Counted from the first letter of the stretch, positions 34,472 to 43,782 are shown. The stretch is 64,000 nt of DNA from [Actinomadura] parvosata subsp. kistnae (GCF_900323885.1 NZ_OOHJ01000006.1:310001-374000); one strand, 5' to 3'. Translations and numbers: made by a program. Notes: generated from the sequence alone by a model not told the origin.

Positions 34472-34812
34472 GTGAAGCAGCATGTCCCGAGAGATGAGCG
34501 GATCAACGCCACAGAGGAGCAGCGCCACGTCAGAGCCTTCAGCACACTCGCCTCCCTGCCCAACCACTACCTCGTGCCCCCGGCCCAAGAGGTCGCCATC
34601 CACCAAGCCACGGCCAAGATCCCCGGCGAGGCCCTGATCCAAGACTCGGTCGACGTCGAGGGACAGCCTGTGCTGGCCATTGCACGCGCCGAAGACGGCT
34701 CGCTGCGACAGGAAAGCTGTTCGATCCGGCCACATACGCCTATCGTGGCGGACGCGTCGTCGCGGTGGCGGACCACTCGGAATCCACAAACGACGCCAAG
34801 GCCTTCATTTGA
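34472..34812 (+). pseudogene. C-terminal fragment of a third CU044_5270-family protein
   Basis: Reads FSTLASLPNHYLVPPAQEVA, IHQATAKIPGEALIQDSVDV, then after a one-base slip near 34720 LFDPATYAYRGGRVVAVADH and a stop. LFDPATY is the family's C-terminal box. The N-terminal two thirds are missing. It lies head to head with the intact ECF/CU044 pair, probably a remnant of a duplicated copy. Confidence 0.6.
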
Positions 34813-35234
34813 AGGGGGAGCAATCCTCTCCCTATCGGTCCGCGTCGGCGCAGGGATCACCGACCACCAGGAGGTGGCGCAGACCGAACTTGTGACGGCA
34901 TGGTCGAACCAGCAGAGCCTCACGCGAGAGCCGAACTACACCACTCCGCGCATGACCAGACCGCAGGGCACGAAGGGATGAGTGAGAGCTCTCTGCCAGT
35001 GCTGCAGGGGCCCGTACCGCCGCCAGCCGAGATGTCACGGGAGGAGCTGTCAGGGATCTCGTTGGTCGGCCCTCACTGGGGCATGTCCCTGACGCCGGTC
35101 TGCCGCCCCCGGTCCGGAGAGGCCGGCGTGATCTCACGTTGGCCGTCGAGCGGCCCGGTCGTATGGCCGTACCTCACCGGAACCGAGAGGGTCACAACCC
35201 CAACCGATCAGGGCTGCGAGGTCAAGGGTGCCGT

Positions 35235-35253
35235 AACGAGGTCGTACCTCGTT
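35235..35253. promoter_or_regulatory. 19-nt perfect palindrome AACGAGGT-CGT-ACCTCGTT
   Basis: 8-bp arms around a 3-nt centre, of the size and symmetry of operators for GntR-type repressors. It stands in an 800-nt region (34813-35534) where no convincing gene was found, about 560 nt upstream of the SSB gene. Confidence 0.4.
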
Positions 35254-35534
35254 CGGGAGATGAGGTTGTACGCGGACATGGCGTGCCAACATCGGGCCCC
35301 GATGCCGCAGGGGCGCCCACGGCAACGGCAACGGCAGAGGGCTCCGAGCACCGGCTCTGACACCGAGAGCTCCTCGGCGGCACCATCTCTTTGTCCTTGA
35401 CGTAGTTGCCCGGAGTCGGTAGATCTCCGGCGGCTGCGCGATGGATGTCAGGGCCGCTGCAGTGTCGTCCCAGTGCGAGCAGAAGTACGGGCTGCCTCTC
35501 ACCGGCCCTTGCGTTGATCAGGTGCCGTCTGCGG

Positions 35535-35742
35535 TGGGGCTCCCCGTCCCGGTCGTGCCGATCATGCGCCCCCGTCCCCGGCTCCGGCAATCCGGGTTCT
35601 CGCCCGAATGAGAGCTTGGGCGGCGAGTGTGGGGGGTTGAAGATCTTTTGCTGGCGCAAAACATCTTCAACCCCCCACACCGCCCGGATTGCCGGAGCCG
35701 GTCCCGGCGTCGCTGGCTCGGCTCGCCGGGACGGGGAGCCCC
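35535..35742. ncRNA. Structured three-way-junction element, copy 1, upstream of the SSB gene
   Basis: Nested perfect inverted repeats: outer stem 35535-35551/35726-35742 (17 bp), second stem 35577-35595/35683-35701 (19 bp), a small hairpin CTCGCC 35598-35603 with 35621-35626, and an inner hairpin 35627-35639/35667-35679 (13 bp) capped by TTTTGC-TGGC-GCAAAA (35646-35661). The small and inner hairpins sit side by side inside the second stem, giving a three-way junction. Copy 2 at 61404 has the same plan with different stem sequences and an identical 29-nt inner core (35641-35669). It could act as RNA (5' leader of the SSB operon, 72 nt before the ATG) or as folded single-stranded DNA. The strand is not known. 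Confidence 0.65.
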
Positions 35743-35814
35743 ACACGCGCAGGCGCCCCGCCGGTCCAGACGCAGGTGATGCGGCACTGCGCCGCACCAG
35801 GCCAAGGAGCGCAC

Positions 35815-36276
35815 ATGGACGACATGCAGATCAGCTTCACCGGACGCATCGCATACGACCCGAAGTTCTGGCCGGCCGGTGACGACAAGCCGCCCATGTG
35901 GTCGGCCCTGATCGAGGTGGCCGGCCCGCCGACGCAGGGCCGGAACGGCACCTACGTGCCGACCCGCCGGATCGAGGTGATCGCGTACGGGCTGGACGCC
36001 ATCCGCGCCAGCGAGTCCTACCACGTCGGCCACGTGATCACCGTCCAGGGCCGCGATCTGATCGCCCGCGCCTACGAGAGCAAGGATCGCCACAACAGGC
36101 CGATCGTCCGCGGCGTCGTCCAGGTGGTCGCCAAGACCTTGGCCATGTCCACCCGCTACGACCCGGTGCGCCAGCAGGTCGGCACCTGGCCGCCGGCATC
36201 CTCACCCCGCCTGGCCCAGGGCGCGGCGACTCCCGCCACCGAGGAAGACCCGGCGCAGTCCGTTCCCGCCGGCTGA
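35815..36276 (+). CDS. Single-stranded DNA-binding protein-like (OB fold)
   Basis: A 153-aa protein with AAGGAG 5 nt before the ATG. It shows the SSB pattern: MQISFTGRIAYDPKFWPA start, SALIEVAG, a variable loop, TYVPTRRIEVIAYGLDAIRA, HVGHVITVQGRDLIARAYES and a C-terminal Pro/Ala/Gly-rich tail. The acidic tip (DDDIPF type) of chromosomal SSB is absent, as in many plasmid SSB-like proteins. It leads the maintenance operon and lies just downstream of the large structured palindrome. Confidence 0.8.
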   Translation: MDDMQISFTGRIAYDPKFWPAGDDKPPMWSALIEVAGPPTQGRNGTYVPTRRIEVIAYGLDAIRASESYHVGHVITVQGRDLIARAYESKDRHNRPIVRGVVQVVAKTLAMSTRYDPVRQQVGTWPPASSPRLAQGAATPATEEDPAQSVPAG

Positions 36277-36288
36277 CGTCCCGCCACG

Positions 36289-36320
36289 CGAGCGGCCTCT
36301 GCTCCTCTGGGGGCCGCTCG
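36289..36320 (+). terminator. Hairpin between SSB and ParB-like genes
   Basis: Perfect 9-bp stem CGAGCGGCC (36289-36297) with 36312-36320 and a 14-nt loop; no U-run. It may attenuate or process the operon transcript. The remaining 100 nt to the ParB start hold only its ribosome binding site. Confidence 0.45.
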
Positions 36321-36421
36321 TCCGCATGCCCTGACCTGAACGAGTGCCGTGGGGAATCTCGCACCTCATGAGGCCACTCCACGTTCACCTTTGTCCACCC
36401 TGCTGAAGGGAGTTTCGTCTC

Positions 36422-38161
36422 GTGTCGACGGTTCCACTGCATTTGCCGGATATCGCCCAGCCGGACAACCTGCACTTGCTGCGCATCCCGCTGAAGTACC
36501 TGACGCACTTCCCGGACAACGTCCGCGAGGACTTCGGCATCACGCCTGCCTTCTGCAAGTCGCTGCTCGCCAAGCAGCAGGTCGTCCTCACCGCGATCCC
36601 CATCCCGGACGACTACGACCGCCAGGAAGGAGAGGAGGAGTTCCTCTTCTGGGTGATCAAGGGTAACCGCCGCCTGGAGGGAGGACGCAAGCTCCAGCTG
36701 GAGACGATGCTGTGCCTGGTCGATCTCACCATGGTGGGGGACCGGGCGGGCCTGTTCATCGACCAGCTCGTCGAGAACGACGGTGACTTCCGCGTTTCGC
36801 TGTCGGCCTTCGAACAGGCACAGGCCCTCTTCCAGGCGCATCAGGCAGGCGCCAGCCGGACCGAGCTGCGCCAGCGCACCGGCCGTACCAGACAGCAGAT
36901 CACGGCCGGCATCAAGGCCGGGAAGATCAGCGAGCAGACCAGGCGCGCCGCACAGGCCATGGATCACGCCTGGACGCTGGACGATGTCGCGCTGCTGGCG
37001 GAGTTCGACGGCGACGAGCGGGCGCTGGCGAAGATCCAGCAGCGCATCGACTGGGGGCACCCCGTCGCCTACGCCGTCGAATCCGTTCGTGACGAGCTGG
37101 CAGAGCAAGCCGCCCAGAACCGGCTCGTCGCCGAGCTGGAGCAGGCCGGCGTCCGCGTCACCGAATCCCGGCCGCCGGACGCGCTGCTGCTGGACAGCCT
37201 GGCCCGCCTCGTCGACGGCTTCGACCCCGACCCGGCCCGGCACGCCTCCTGCGCGGGGCATGGCGCGTTCTTCTACAGCTACAACAAGACCCAGCCGGAG
37301 TACTACTGCACCACCCCCGCCGAACACGGCTACACGCCGCGAGAGTCCACGACCCCTACGGCGGCGGCCTCCGCACCCAGCGGGTCTGCCGAGCCTCGCG
37401 GAGACGAGCCGGCCCGGAAGACCGTGATCGAGGGGCGCGCCGCCTGGCCGCGCGCGGGCACCCTCCGGCAGCAGTGGCTGGCGGAGTTCTTCCAGCGCAA
37501 GAACGCCCCCAAGCCGGTGCTGCCCTTCGTCACCCGGATGCTGCTGGACATGCCCGGCCCCGTCCGCGACTTCCTGACTGCGGCGCACCGCAGCCCGCTG
37601 TATGCGCAGTTCGGCGGCCCGGCAGACCTCGACCAGGCGCTGCGCGGAGCCTCGACCGGGCAGCAGGCCATGATGATGCTGCGGCTCATCGCGGTGGCGT
37701 TCGAACACCAGATGACCAAGGCCGGCCAGGACTGCAAGAACACCTGGCGGCCGGACAAGTACAGCCCCTGTTCGCGGGCCGATGCCGCGTTGTGGCTGCG
37801 GTTCCTGGTCGACACGCTGGGGCCGGAGCTCGGCACGCGGACGCTGCAGCCCTACCAGCCGGCCCCGATCGAGCGGGCACTGATCGACGGCACCCCGTAC
37901 CGGGGTGATGTCCCAGCCGACCAGACCGACATCGCGGGGGAGGAGCTTACCGAACCCGCACCGGAGCCGGACGAGGCCGCAATCATCGAGCACGGCAGCG
38001 CCCCGGTCGAGGCGAGCGAGCCCGCGCCGTCGACCGATGACGAGCCGATCCTCCCACACGATCCCGCTCCTGCCAGCTCTGCCCGCCAGGACCTGGCCGA
38101 GGTGACCTCTCTCACCGAGACGGCCGTTCCCGGCGACCTCGGCGACGCACAGGCGGCCTGA
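36422..38161 (+). CDS. ParB-like nuclease/HTH partition protein
   Basis: A 579-aa protein. FWVIKGNRRLEGGR (residues 76-89) corresponds to the ParB GNRR.A.. box; FEQAQALFQAHQAGASRTEL followed by RQRTGRTRQQITAGIKAGKI (about 130-170) is the KorB-type HTH. The C-terminal half is novel, with a conserved-looking PGPVRDFLTAAHRSPLYAQF block and a long acidic, proline-rich tail. AGGGAG lies upstream of the GTG. Long ParB-like proteins of this kind occur on actinomycete plasmids and integrative elements. A frameshifted fragment of a paralogue lies at 8543. Confidence 0.8.
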   Translation: MSTVPLHLPDIAQPDNLHLLRIPLKYLTHFPDNVREDFGITPAFCKSLLAKQQVVLTAIPIPDDYDRQEGEEEFLFWVIKGNRRLEGGRKLQLETMLCLVDLTMVGDRAGLFIDQLVENDGDFRVSLSAFEQAQALFQAHQAGASRTELRQRTGRTRQQITAGIKAGKISEQTRRAAQAMDHAWTLDDVALLAEFDGDERALAKIQQRIDWGHPVAYAVESVRDELAEQAAQNRLVAELEQAGVRVTESRPPDALLLDSLARLVDGFDPDPARHASCAGHGAFFYSYNKTQPEYYCTTPAEHGYTPRESTTPTAAASAPSGSAEPRGDEPARKTVIEGRAAWPRAGTLRQQWLAEFFQRKNAPKPVLPFVTRMLLDMPGPVRDFLTAAHRSPLYAQFGGPADLDQALRGASTGQQAMMMLRLIAVAFEHQMTKAGQDCKNTWRPDKYSPCSRADAALWLRFLVDTLGPELGTRTLQPYQPAPIERALIDGTPYRGDVPADQTDIAGEELTEPAPEPDEAAIIEHGSAPVEASEPAPSTDDEPILPHDPAPASSARQDLAEVTSLTETAVPGDLGDAQAA

Positions 38162-38176
38162 CCCATCCCGCAAGCT

Positions 38177-38216
38177 CCGGTCTGGCCCTGGGCGCTGCGG
38201 ACCAGGACCAGACCGG
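38177..38216 (+). terminator. Strong hairpin after the ParB-like gene
   Basis: CCGGTCTGGCCCTGG (38177-38191) pairs with 38202-38216, 14 of 15 positions, loop 10 nt. It begins 16 nt after the stop and ends 30 nt before the next ATG. Confidence 0.5.
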
Positions 38217-38245
38217 CCCTATTCCCCGGAAAGAGCCGCACCACC

Positions 38246-38596
38246 ATGACCGACACCGCACCCCGGTACTTCTTCCAGATCAAGGAGTCGGCCCAAGACT
38301 TCACCCACGCCGGTTGCCGGACCTGCACCCGCGGCGACAGCGCCTGTCGGGCCACCTGGACCATCCACCTGTTTCAACCCTGCAGCGGCGAATGCGGGTG
38401 CGTGATGCTCCTCGACCACGCCGACGCCGTGCACGACAGCAGCCGCGGCGGCGACTGGACGGGACGCTACGACACCATCGACCAGATCGGAGATCCGGCA
38501 CTGCGCCAGCACGCCCAAGCCCTGCTGGCCGCTGCCCACCTCGCACCACCACCGGGCCGGCCGCGACGACGCGATGGCCGGTACCGATCCGGCTGA
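38246..38596 (+). CDS. Cysteine-containing small protein of the maintenance operon
   Basis: 116 aa: a strand YFFQIKESAQDFTHAGCRTC, then C-x2-C and three further cysteines (GDSACRA, CSGECGCVM) that could bind zinc, and a helical C-terminus. GGAAAGAG precedes the ATG. No family recognised. Confidence 0.55.
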   Translation: MTDTAPRYFFQIKESAQDFTHAGCRTCTRGDSACRATWTIHLFQPCSGECGCVMLLDHADAVHDSSRGGDWTGRYDTIDQIGDPALRQHAQALLAAAHLAPPPGRPRRRDGRYRSG

Positions 38597-38851
38597 CCAC
38601 GGCCCAGACCGGGCTGATCATCCCGGACATCACCGTCCGCCGTCGCGACGGCCGAGCCCGCTTCAGCACAACGACCCGCGCCGTGCGAACACGGCACCTC
38701 TGGTGATAGGGCGCCACCCCGACGACCTCGAGGCCGCCCGCATCATGCTGCTCGGCCCGGCCTGGCGGGCCGCCCGCCACCTCCTAAATTCCCGCCCCGC
38801 GTCCCGGCCATGACCGGCGGCGCCCTTTTGTCATGCCCACAAAGGAGTTCG

Positions 38852-39699
38852 ATGTCCAGCACGTACACCCGTCATCTACCGCTGTCCATCGGCGGTGAAC
38901 TCGCCCTGCGGTCCGACCCCGGCCCGCACCCGTGGAACGTCCACCGCGCCTGCGTGGCCGGATACCGCGCCGGTTTCGCCGTAGCTATCTGCGAAGGCGA
39001 CAGCCTCGACAGGGACAAGGAGCGCGCCCGCGCCCACGCCCGGATCGCCGCCGAAGTCTCCGCGGTCGCCGCCGCCCACACCGCCAACGCCGCCGCCGGC
39101 CTCTACGCGGGCCGATCCGCCCTCGAAACCAGCGTCGCCGACGAGGGCCTGCCCTTCCCCTCGCAGATGACCCGCATCGTCACCTCGCTCCTCACCGCCG
39201 TGATCACCGACTGGACGATCGACCTGTGCTGGACGGGGGAGAGCGTCAACGCCTTCGCCCTGACCGCCGACCTCGCCCTGCACGCGCTGATCCACTCCAG
39301 CCCGCACCAGCGGACCCGGCCCCCGCACGCGATCGGTCCCGTGCGGCGCCGGCAGGTGTGGCGCGAACCGCCCGGCCCCGGCCACCACGACGAGCGCATC
39401 CTCGACATCCGCCGGCTCCTGCTGTGCTCCGACAGCCTCACTCTGCCGCTCGGCACGGATGGCCTGTCCCGGCTCCTGCGCCGCGACACCCGGCCGCCAC
39501 GACCTGCGCGCAGCTCATCGACGCCGCCACGCAGGCCGGCGCGCTGGACAACCTGACCGCCGCCGTCATCGACCTGCCGACCCTCGACACCCTTGACCTC
39601 GCGCAAGCACTGGTTCACCGGCATCCGCTCGCGCCCGCCCCGACCCGCGAGCCGGACGCGCTCGAACGGCCGCCCTTTCCACTGCTGCGCGCCGCCTGA
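38852..39699 (+). pseudogene. PP2C-like protein phosphatase, degenerate and frameshifted
   Basis: AAAGGAG leads into a protein with the PP2C order: a start TRHLPLSIGGELALRSDPGP, a middle helix pair (HARIAAEVSAVAAAHTANAA) and the C-terminal LCSDSLTLPLGTDGLSRLL then, after a one-base slip near 39493, AGALDNLTAAVIDLP, the DN.T.VV.. motif carrying the last metal ligand. The first metal-binding Asp motifs (DG.GG) are not recognisable, so it may not be catalytic even when the frame is repaired (about 282 aa). Confidence 0.6.
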
Positions 39700-39738
39700 C
39701 CACCATCCGCGATCCATCCGAGAATAGGAGGACCCTTC

Positions 39739-40881
39739 GTGACGATCGCCGCACCCTTCCCGCCCCTGGCCCTGCGCAACGCCACCCTGGACGACCTGGT
39801 CGACGTGCTGCGCGCCCAGCACGCCCGAAAGATCGACGTCATCGTGCCGGCCGAGCGGCTGCGCGCCGTCGGCACGCACCTCGAGCTGGTCGGCACCGAG
39901 CCGCTGGTCACTGAGGACGGCGTCACCGCCACCGCCGGCCGCTACCTGCCCACCGCGCACTGCGACCAGGACATCGCCACCAAACTCGGCATCCCCGCGC
40001 AGTATCTGCGCCGCACCCGTGAGGAGCAGCCCCGCCTGTACGAGGCCAACATCAACGGCTGGCTGCAGGCCGACCCGCACCGCCGCTTCCTGTTCCGCGC
40101 GCTGGCCGGCAACGGCCGCACCGGCGTCGGCCGGGCCCTGCTGTCCAACAGCTACAAGATCGTCGACAACCTGGACGTGCTCATGGCCGCCCTGGCCGGC
40201 ATCACCGACAGCGGCGTCGCCGTCCAGATCGACGGCGCCGACCTCACCGAACGCCGCATGTTCCTGCGGGTGGCCTGCGAGCAGATCCACGCGTACGCCC
40301 CCGACCTGGTCACCGGCTACCGCAGCCCCTTCTCCGGCGCGGACGCAGCCGCTCACCCGGTCGTGTTCGCCGGCTTCCTGCTGGCCAACAGCGAGACCGG
40401 CGACGGCGCCTTCACCATCACCCCCCGCCTGACGCTGCAGGTGTGCCGCAACGGTATGACCATCAACCGGGACGTGCTGCGCGAGGTGCACCTGGGCGGG
40501 CGCATGGACGACGGGGTCGTGCGCTGGAGCCCCGACACCCTGGCCAAGAGCATGGCGCTGATCACCGCCCGGGCCCGCGACGCCGTGCGCACCTTCCTCG
40601 ACGTCGACTACGTCCGCGCCAAGATCGCCGAGCTGAGCCGCCAGGCCTGCGTCGACGTCGCCGAGCCCGACCAGACGATCGCCTTCGTCGCCACCAAGCT
40701 GTCCTTCACCAAGGACCAGCAGCAGCTCATTCTGCAGCACTTCATCAAGGGCGGCGCGCTGACCGCCGGCGGCGTCATGCACGCCGTCACCAGCGCCGCC
40801 CAGGTCCTCGACGACGCCGAGAAAGCCTTCGAGCTGGAAAGCCGCGCCGTCCAGGCCATGCACCTGGCCGCCACCCTGTAG
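39739..40881 (+). CDS. DUF932 (phage/plasmid-like TIGR03299) protein
   Basis: A 380-aa soluble protein with TAGGAGG ahead of the GTG. LLSNSYKIVDNLDVLMAAL and RPWS-like RMFLRVACEQIH, the GFLLANSETGDGAFTITPRL strand pair and the LQVCRNGMTINRDVLREVHLG block are hallmarks of DUF932. These proteins are near-universal on large actinomycete plasmids and phages; their biochemical role is unknown but they often accompany SSB, ParB and VWA genes as here. Confidence 0.8.
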   Translation: MTIAAPFPPLALRNATLDDLVDVLRAQHARKIDVIVPAERLRAVGTHLELVGTEPLVTEDGVTATAGRYLPTAHCDQDIATKLGIPAQYLRRTREEQPRLYEANINGWLQADPHRRFLFRALAGNGRTGVGRALLSNSYKIVDNLDVLMAALAGITDSGVAVQIDGADLTERRMFLRVACEQIHAYAPDLVTGYRSPFSGADAAAHPVVFAGFLLANSETGDGAFTITPRLTLQVCRNGMTINRDVLREVHLGGRMDDGVVRWSPDTLAKSMALITARARDAVRTFLDVDYVRAKIAELSRQACVDVAEPDQTIAFVATKLSFTKDQQQLILQHFIKGGALTAGGVMHAVTSAAQVLDDAEKAFELESRAVQAMHLAATL

Positions 40882-40922
40882 CGGCCACCGCCACCCGATC
40901 GAGAAGAAAGGTCGCCCCTGTC

Positions 40923-41393
40923 ATGCCCATCCAGATCGTCCCGTTCCGCGGCATCGCGCTCGCCTGGCACGCATTCGACCACGTCACCGCCCCGGACTGC
41001 ACCACCTGGGACCAGACCACGTGGAGATCACACGAACGCTGCGGCACCGTGTGCTGCTACGGCAGCCACCTGGCGCTCGCCGCCGGCGGCCGCTGGCTGG
41101 TCCGCATCGACGCCGAACGCCAGGAGTGGATCGACACCCAGCCCGTCACCGCAACCGACGCCGCCCACCTGAACGGCTCCATCGAGCAGTACCTGATCGC
41201 CGAGGCCGGCGACCCCGCGCACCTGCTGGAGACGGCCCGCGGCAGGAAGGTCATCCACGTCCGCTTCCGCGCAGCGCACTTGATCGGCCTCGACCCTGAA
41301 GAGCCCCACGAATACGGCGGCCTGTTCGATCCCCGCCTGAGTGCGGCCGCCCTGGCCGACCTGCTCGAACGACGAATCGGCCCACGCCCCTGA
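40923..41393 (+). CDS. Hypothetical protein of the maintenance operon
   Basis: 156 aa, alpha/beta, with a Cys pair (CGTVCCYGSHLALAAGG), strands WLVRIDAERQEWI and KVIHVRFRAAHLIGLD, and a terminal helix. AAAGG lies upstream of the ATG. No family recognised. Confidence 0.6.
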   Translation: MPIQIVPFRGIALAWHAFDHVTAPDCTTWDQTTWRSHERCGTVCCYGSHLALAAGGRWLVRIDAERQEWIDTQPVTATDAAHLNGSIEQYLIAEAGDPAHLLETARGRKVIHVRFRAAHLIGLDPEEPHEYGGLFDPRLSAAALADLLERRIGPRP

Positions 41394-41492
41394 CCCCGCA
41401 CACCCACACGCGGCAGCACCCGACCCGACCGGGCCCGCCCGGGCTCGGGCGGACGCTGCCGCGCCACCGCCATCCCGCGAAGGGAGGCCCCT

Positions 41493-42374
41493 ATGATCAC
41501 CATCCACGTGTCAGCAGACCGGGGCATCATCGTCACCGGAACCAACCGCGACCAGCACAACCTGCTCGGCAGCCGCCGCCACGGCGGTCTCGGCCTGCGC
41601 TGGTCCGACCGCATCGAACACCACGGCCGGCACGGCGCCTGGTACGAGCCGCGCTCCCGCAACCGGCGCCCCCGCGACCACCGCGCCCGCGTCACGGAGA
41701 TCGCCACAGCCCTCCAGGCCGCTGGCCTGCCGACCACCATCGACGAACACACCAGCGCGCCCACCCGCCCCAGCCGGCACGCCGACCGGCAACCGTACTG
41801 GATCAGCCGAGCCCGAGCCGCCGAACACCTCCGGCAGCACCATCGTGACCCCCGCGCCACCCTGCGCCGCCTCGACCGGCTACGCGAACGGCTGCGCCGC
41901 ATCCAACGCGAGCTCACCGGCCAAGCCCACCCCCGGCTCGTCGAACGCGACGGCCACATCGTCCTCAACGACGAGGGTGCGCCGCTGCTGCGGTGGCAGC
42001 CCGCCACCGGCGACTACCGCGACCGCCTGCTCACCGAACAGGCCCGGCTGTCGGCGAGGATCGCCTACTGGGACGACATCGTCGCCCAAGCCGCCGCCGA
42101 CGGCGTCAAGATCTGGCGCCCGGCCGACTTCACCGTCGGCGACTTCGCCCTCTACCTCGGCACCTGGTACGAGGTGCTGCGCGTCAACGCCAAGAGCCTG
42201 ACCATCCCCACCGGCCCCCTCGAGGTCGGCCGCCGGCTCCTGCGCCGCAGCGAGAACGTCGATCGCTTCGGCCACCCCTCCCACGCCACCCGACGCCTTG
42301 CGTACGCCGAGATCCAAGGCCGGATGAGCAGCGCCGAAGCCGCCACCCGGTTCCCACCCGAACCAGCCGGCTGA
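41493..42374 (+). CDS. DUF3560-like protein
   Basis: 293 aa with AAGGGAGG before the ATG. The N-terminal 70 residues (MITIHVSADRGIIVTGTNRD, WSDRIEHHGRHGAWYEPRSR) are basic. A long central coiled coil (LRRLDRLRERLRRIQRELTG) is followed by DYRDRLLTEQARLSARIAYW and a small beta domain (YLGTWYEVLRVNAKSLTIPT) that ends near GRMSSAEAA. The coiled coil plus W(D)..I..........W arrangement resembles DUF3560 proteins of phages and plasmids. Function unknown. Confidence 0.6.
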   Translation: MITIHVSADRGIIVTGTNRDQHNLLGSRRHGGLGLRWSDRIEHHGRHGAWYEPRSRNRRPRDHRARVTEIATALQAAGLPTTIDEHTSAPTRPSRHADRQPYWISRARAAEHLRQHHRDPRATLRRLDRLRERLRRIQRELTGQAHPRLVERDGHIVLNDEGAPLLRWQPATGDYRDRLLTEQARLSARIAYWDDIVAQAAADGVKIWRPADFTVGDFALYLGTWYEVLRVNAKSLTIPTGPLEVGRRLLRRSENVDRFGHPSHATRRLAYAEIQGRMSSAEAATRFPPEPAG

Positions 42375-42391
42375 CCCGGCCCTCTTGAGCC

Positions 42392-42429
42392 AGGGCCGGC
42401 GCTTCCTTTCCCCGAAGCGCCGGCCCTGC
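42392..42429 (+). terminator. Perfect 15-bp hairpin after the DUF3560-like gene
   Basis: CAGGGCCGGCGCTTC (42392-42406) pairs without mismatch with 42415-42429 around an 8-nt loop. The next gene starts 30 nt downstream, behind GGAAAGGAAGG. No U-run follows, so it may be a processing or attenuation site inside the operon. Confidence 0.55.
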
Positions 42430-42459
42430 CCCGCCCGCCCCGGAAAGGAAGGTGCCTCC

Positions 42460-43146
42460 GTGACCGAGACCCGAACGGCGCAGACACCCGCCGACGTCGG
42501 CGCCGTCACCCTGCCTGTCATGCTGTCCGCCGCCCCCTACGGTGACCTGCGCGTCCTGGCCAAGCCCAACCCCGCCACCGGCGTCCTGCGCTGCCTGATC
42601 CACCACACGTCGGCCACTGGCGTCTTCACCCTGGAACCCGACTTCGACCGCGACAACCCCGACCCCGCCACCACCCGGCTCCGGATCCACTACGGCGACG
42701 AACTCCCCAACGGCGCCCACACCGGCACCTACCGCCCGCACCGCCCCGTGATCGACGGCACCCTTCGGCTGGTCGACTCCACCACCCTCGACGCCCGCTC
42801 GCCCCGCCACCTCCGCACCCGCATCTACCACCGCGACGCCACCAGCGGCCACCGCAGAGCCCGCGTCCCCACCCCTGTCGCCCGGCGCGTCACCGCCATC
42901 CTCGCCTCCCTGGCCACCTCCTGGCTACGGCGCCCCGATGTGGACCAGCTTCGCCGCGCCGCCGCCCGCACCCTCCTGCAACGCACCGGCCTGCACCGCA
43001 AGCACGCCACCATCGCCGAGCTCGAAGCCCTCATCGCCGACCGGCAACGCGAGCTGGCCACCCAGCGCGCCCAACTCGCCCGCATGACCGCCCTCCTGGC
43101 CGACGACACCCCTGCCACCGGCCTGCCGAACCAGACCGCCGCCTGA
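42460..43146 (+). CDS. Hypothetical protein with C-terminal coiled coil
   Basis: 228 aa, beta-rich N-terminal domain (LPVMLSAAPYGDLRVLAKPN, GVLRCLIHHTSATGVFTLEP), then a basic helix and a terminal coiled coil (TIAELEALIADRQRELATQR). The GTG at this position was chosen over an upstream ATG because of its strong ribosome binding site and because the upstream codons fall in the hairpin. Confidence 0.6.
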   Translation: MTETRTAQTPADVGAVTLPVMLSAAPYGDLRVLAKPNPATGVLRCLIHHTSATGVFTLEPDFDRDNPDPATTRLRIHYGDELPNGAHTGTYRPHRPVIDGTLRLVDSTTLDARSPRHLRTRIYHRDATSGHRRARVPTPVARRVTAILASLATSWLRRPDVDQLRRAAARTLLQRTGLHRKHATIAELEALIADRQRELATQRAQLARMTALLADDTPATGLPNQTAA

Positions 43147-43173
43147 ACACCACCCCTCCAGAAAGGCACGATC

Positions 43174-43782
43174 ATGCCGAACCCGAACCGCCGCCACATC
43201 ACCGTCATCCTCGACCGGTCCGGCTCCATGGACCGCATCAAGGACGACGCCGAAGGCGGACTCAAGGCCTTCCTCGCCGCCCAGCACGCCCACCCCGCCG
43301 AAACCCTGATCTCGCTCTACCAGTTCGACCACCGCTACGACGTCGTCTACGAATACCGGCCCCTGACCGACCTGCCGGACTTCGCCCTGCTGCCCGCAGG
43401 CCAGACCGCCCTCCTGGATGCCATCGGCACCACCCTGACCCGCATGCAAGACCACCTCGAAGCGATGCCCGACGGCGAGCGCCCCGGCGAAATCATCGTC
43501 GTCATCCTCACCGACGGCCACGAGAACGCCTCCACCCGATGGCGCTCCCGCACAGCGATCCGCCACCTCATCGAGGAGCAGACCCGCCACGGCTGGACGT
43601 TCCACTACCTCGACGCCACCCCCGACGCCTTCACCAACGCCGCCCACCTCGGCATCCGGCCGGACACCACGCTGCGCTTCAACACCGACCGCACCGCCGA
43701 GGCGCTCACCCGGCTCGGACGCGTCACCTCCCACGGCGAACAGGGCTTCACCGACGACGACCGCGACGCCACCAGCCACTGA
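43174..43782 (+). CDS. VWA (von Willebrand factor A) domain protein
   Basis: A 202-aa single-domain VWA protein. The MIDAS metal site is complete: HITVILDRSGSMDRI (DxSxS), QTALLDAIGTTL (Thr) and VVILTDGHENAST (Asp). VWA proteins assemble metal-dependent complexes; on plasmids they often sit near AAA+ or DUF932 genes. GAAAGG precedes the ATG. Confidence 0.85.
   Translation: MPNPNRRHITVILDRSGSMDRIKDDAEGGLKAFLAAQHAHPAETLISLYQFDHRYDVVYEYRPLTDLPDFALLPAGQTALLDAIGTTLTRMQDHLEAMPDGERPGEIIVVILTDGHENASTRWRSRTAIRHLIEEQTRHGWTFHYLDATPDAFTNAAHLGIRPDTTLRFNTDRTAEALTRLGRVTSHGEQGFTDDDRDATSH

Noticed and set aside
34900..35400. 166-codon plus-strand ORF upstream of the structured element
   Set aside because: No recognisable domain, mixed codon bias, an internal 19-nt palindrome, and the start overlaps the CU044 fragment's decay zone.
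35535..35742. Insertion-sequence ends or simple rho-independent terminator
   Set aside because: No transposase, no target duplication and no U-run; conserved three-helix plan in a second copy argues for a dedicated structure.
38574..38813. 79-codon ORF overlapping the cysteine-containing protein gene
   Set aside because: His/Pro/Arg-rich product typical of a wrong frame in GC-rich DNA; no ribosome binding site.
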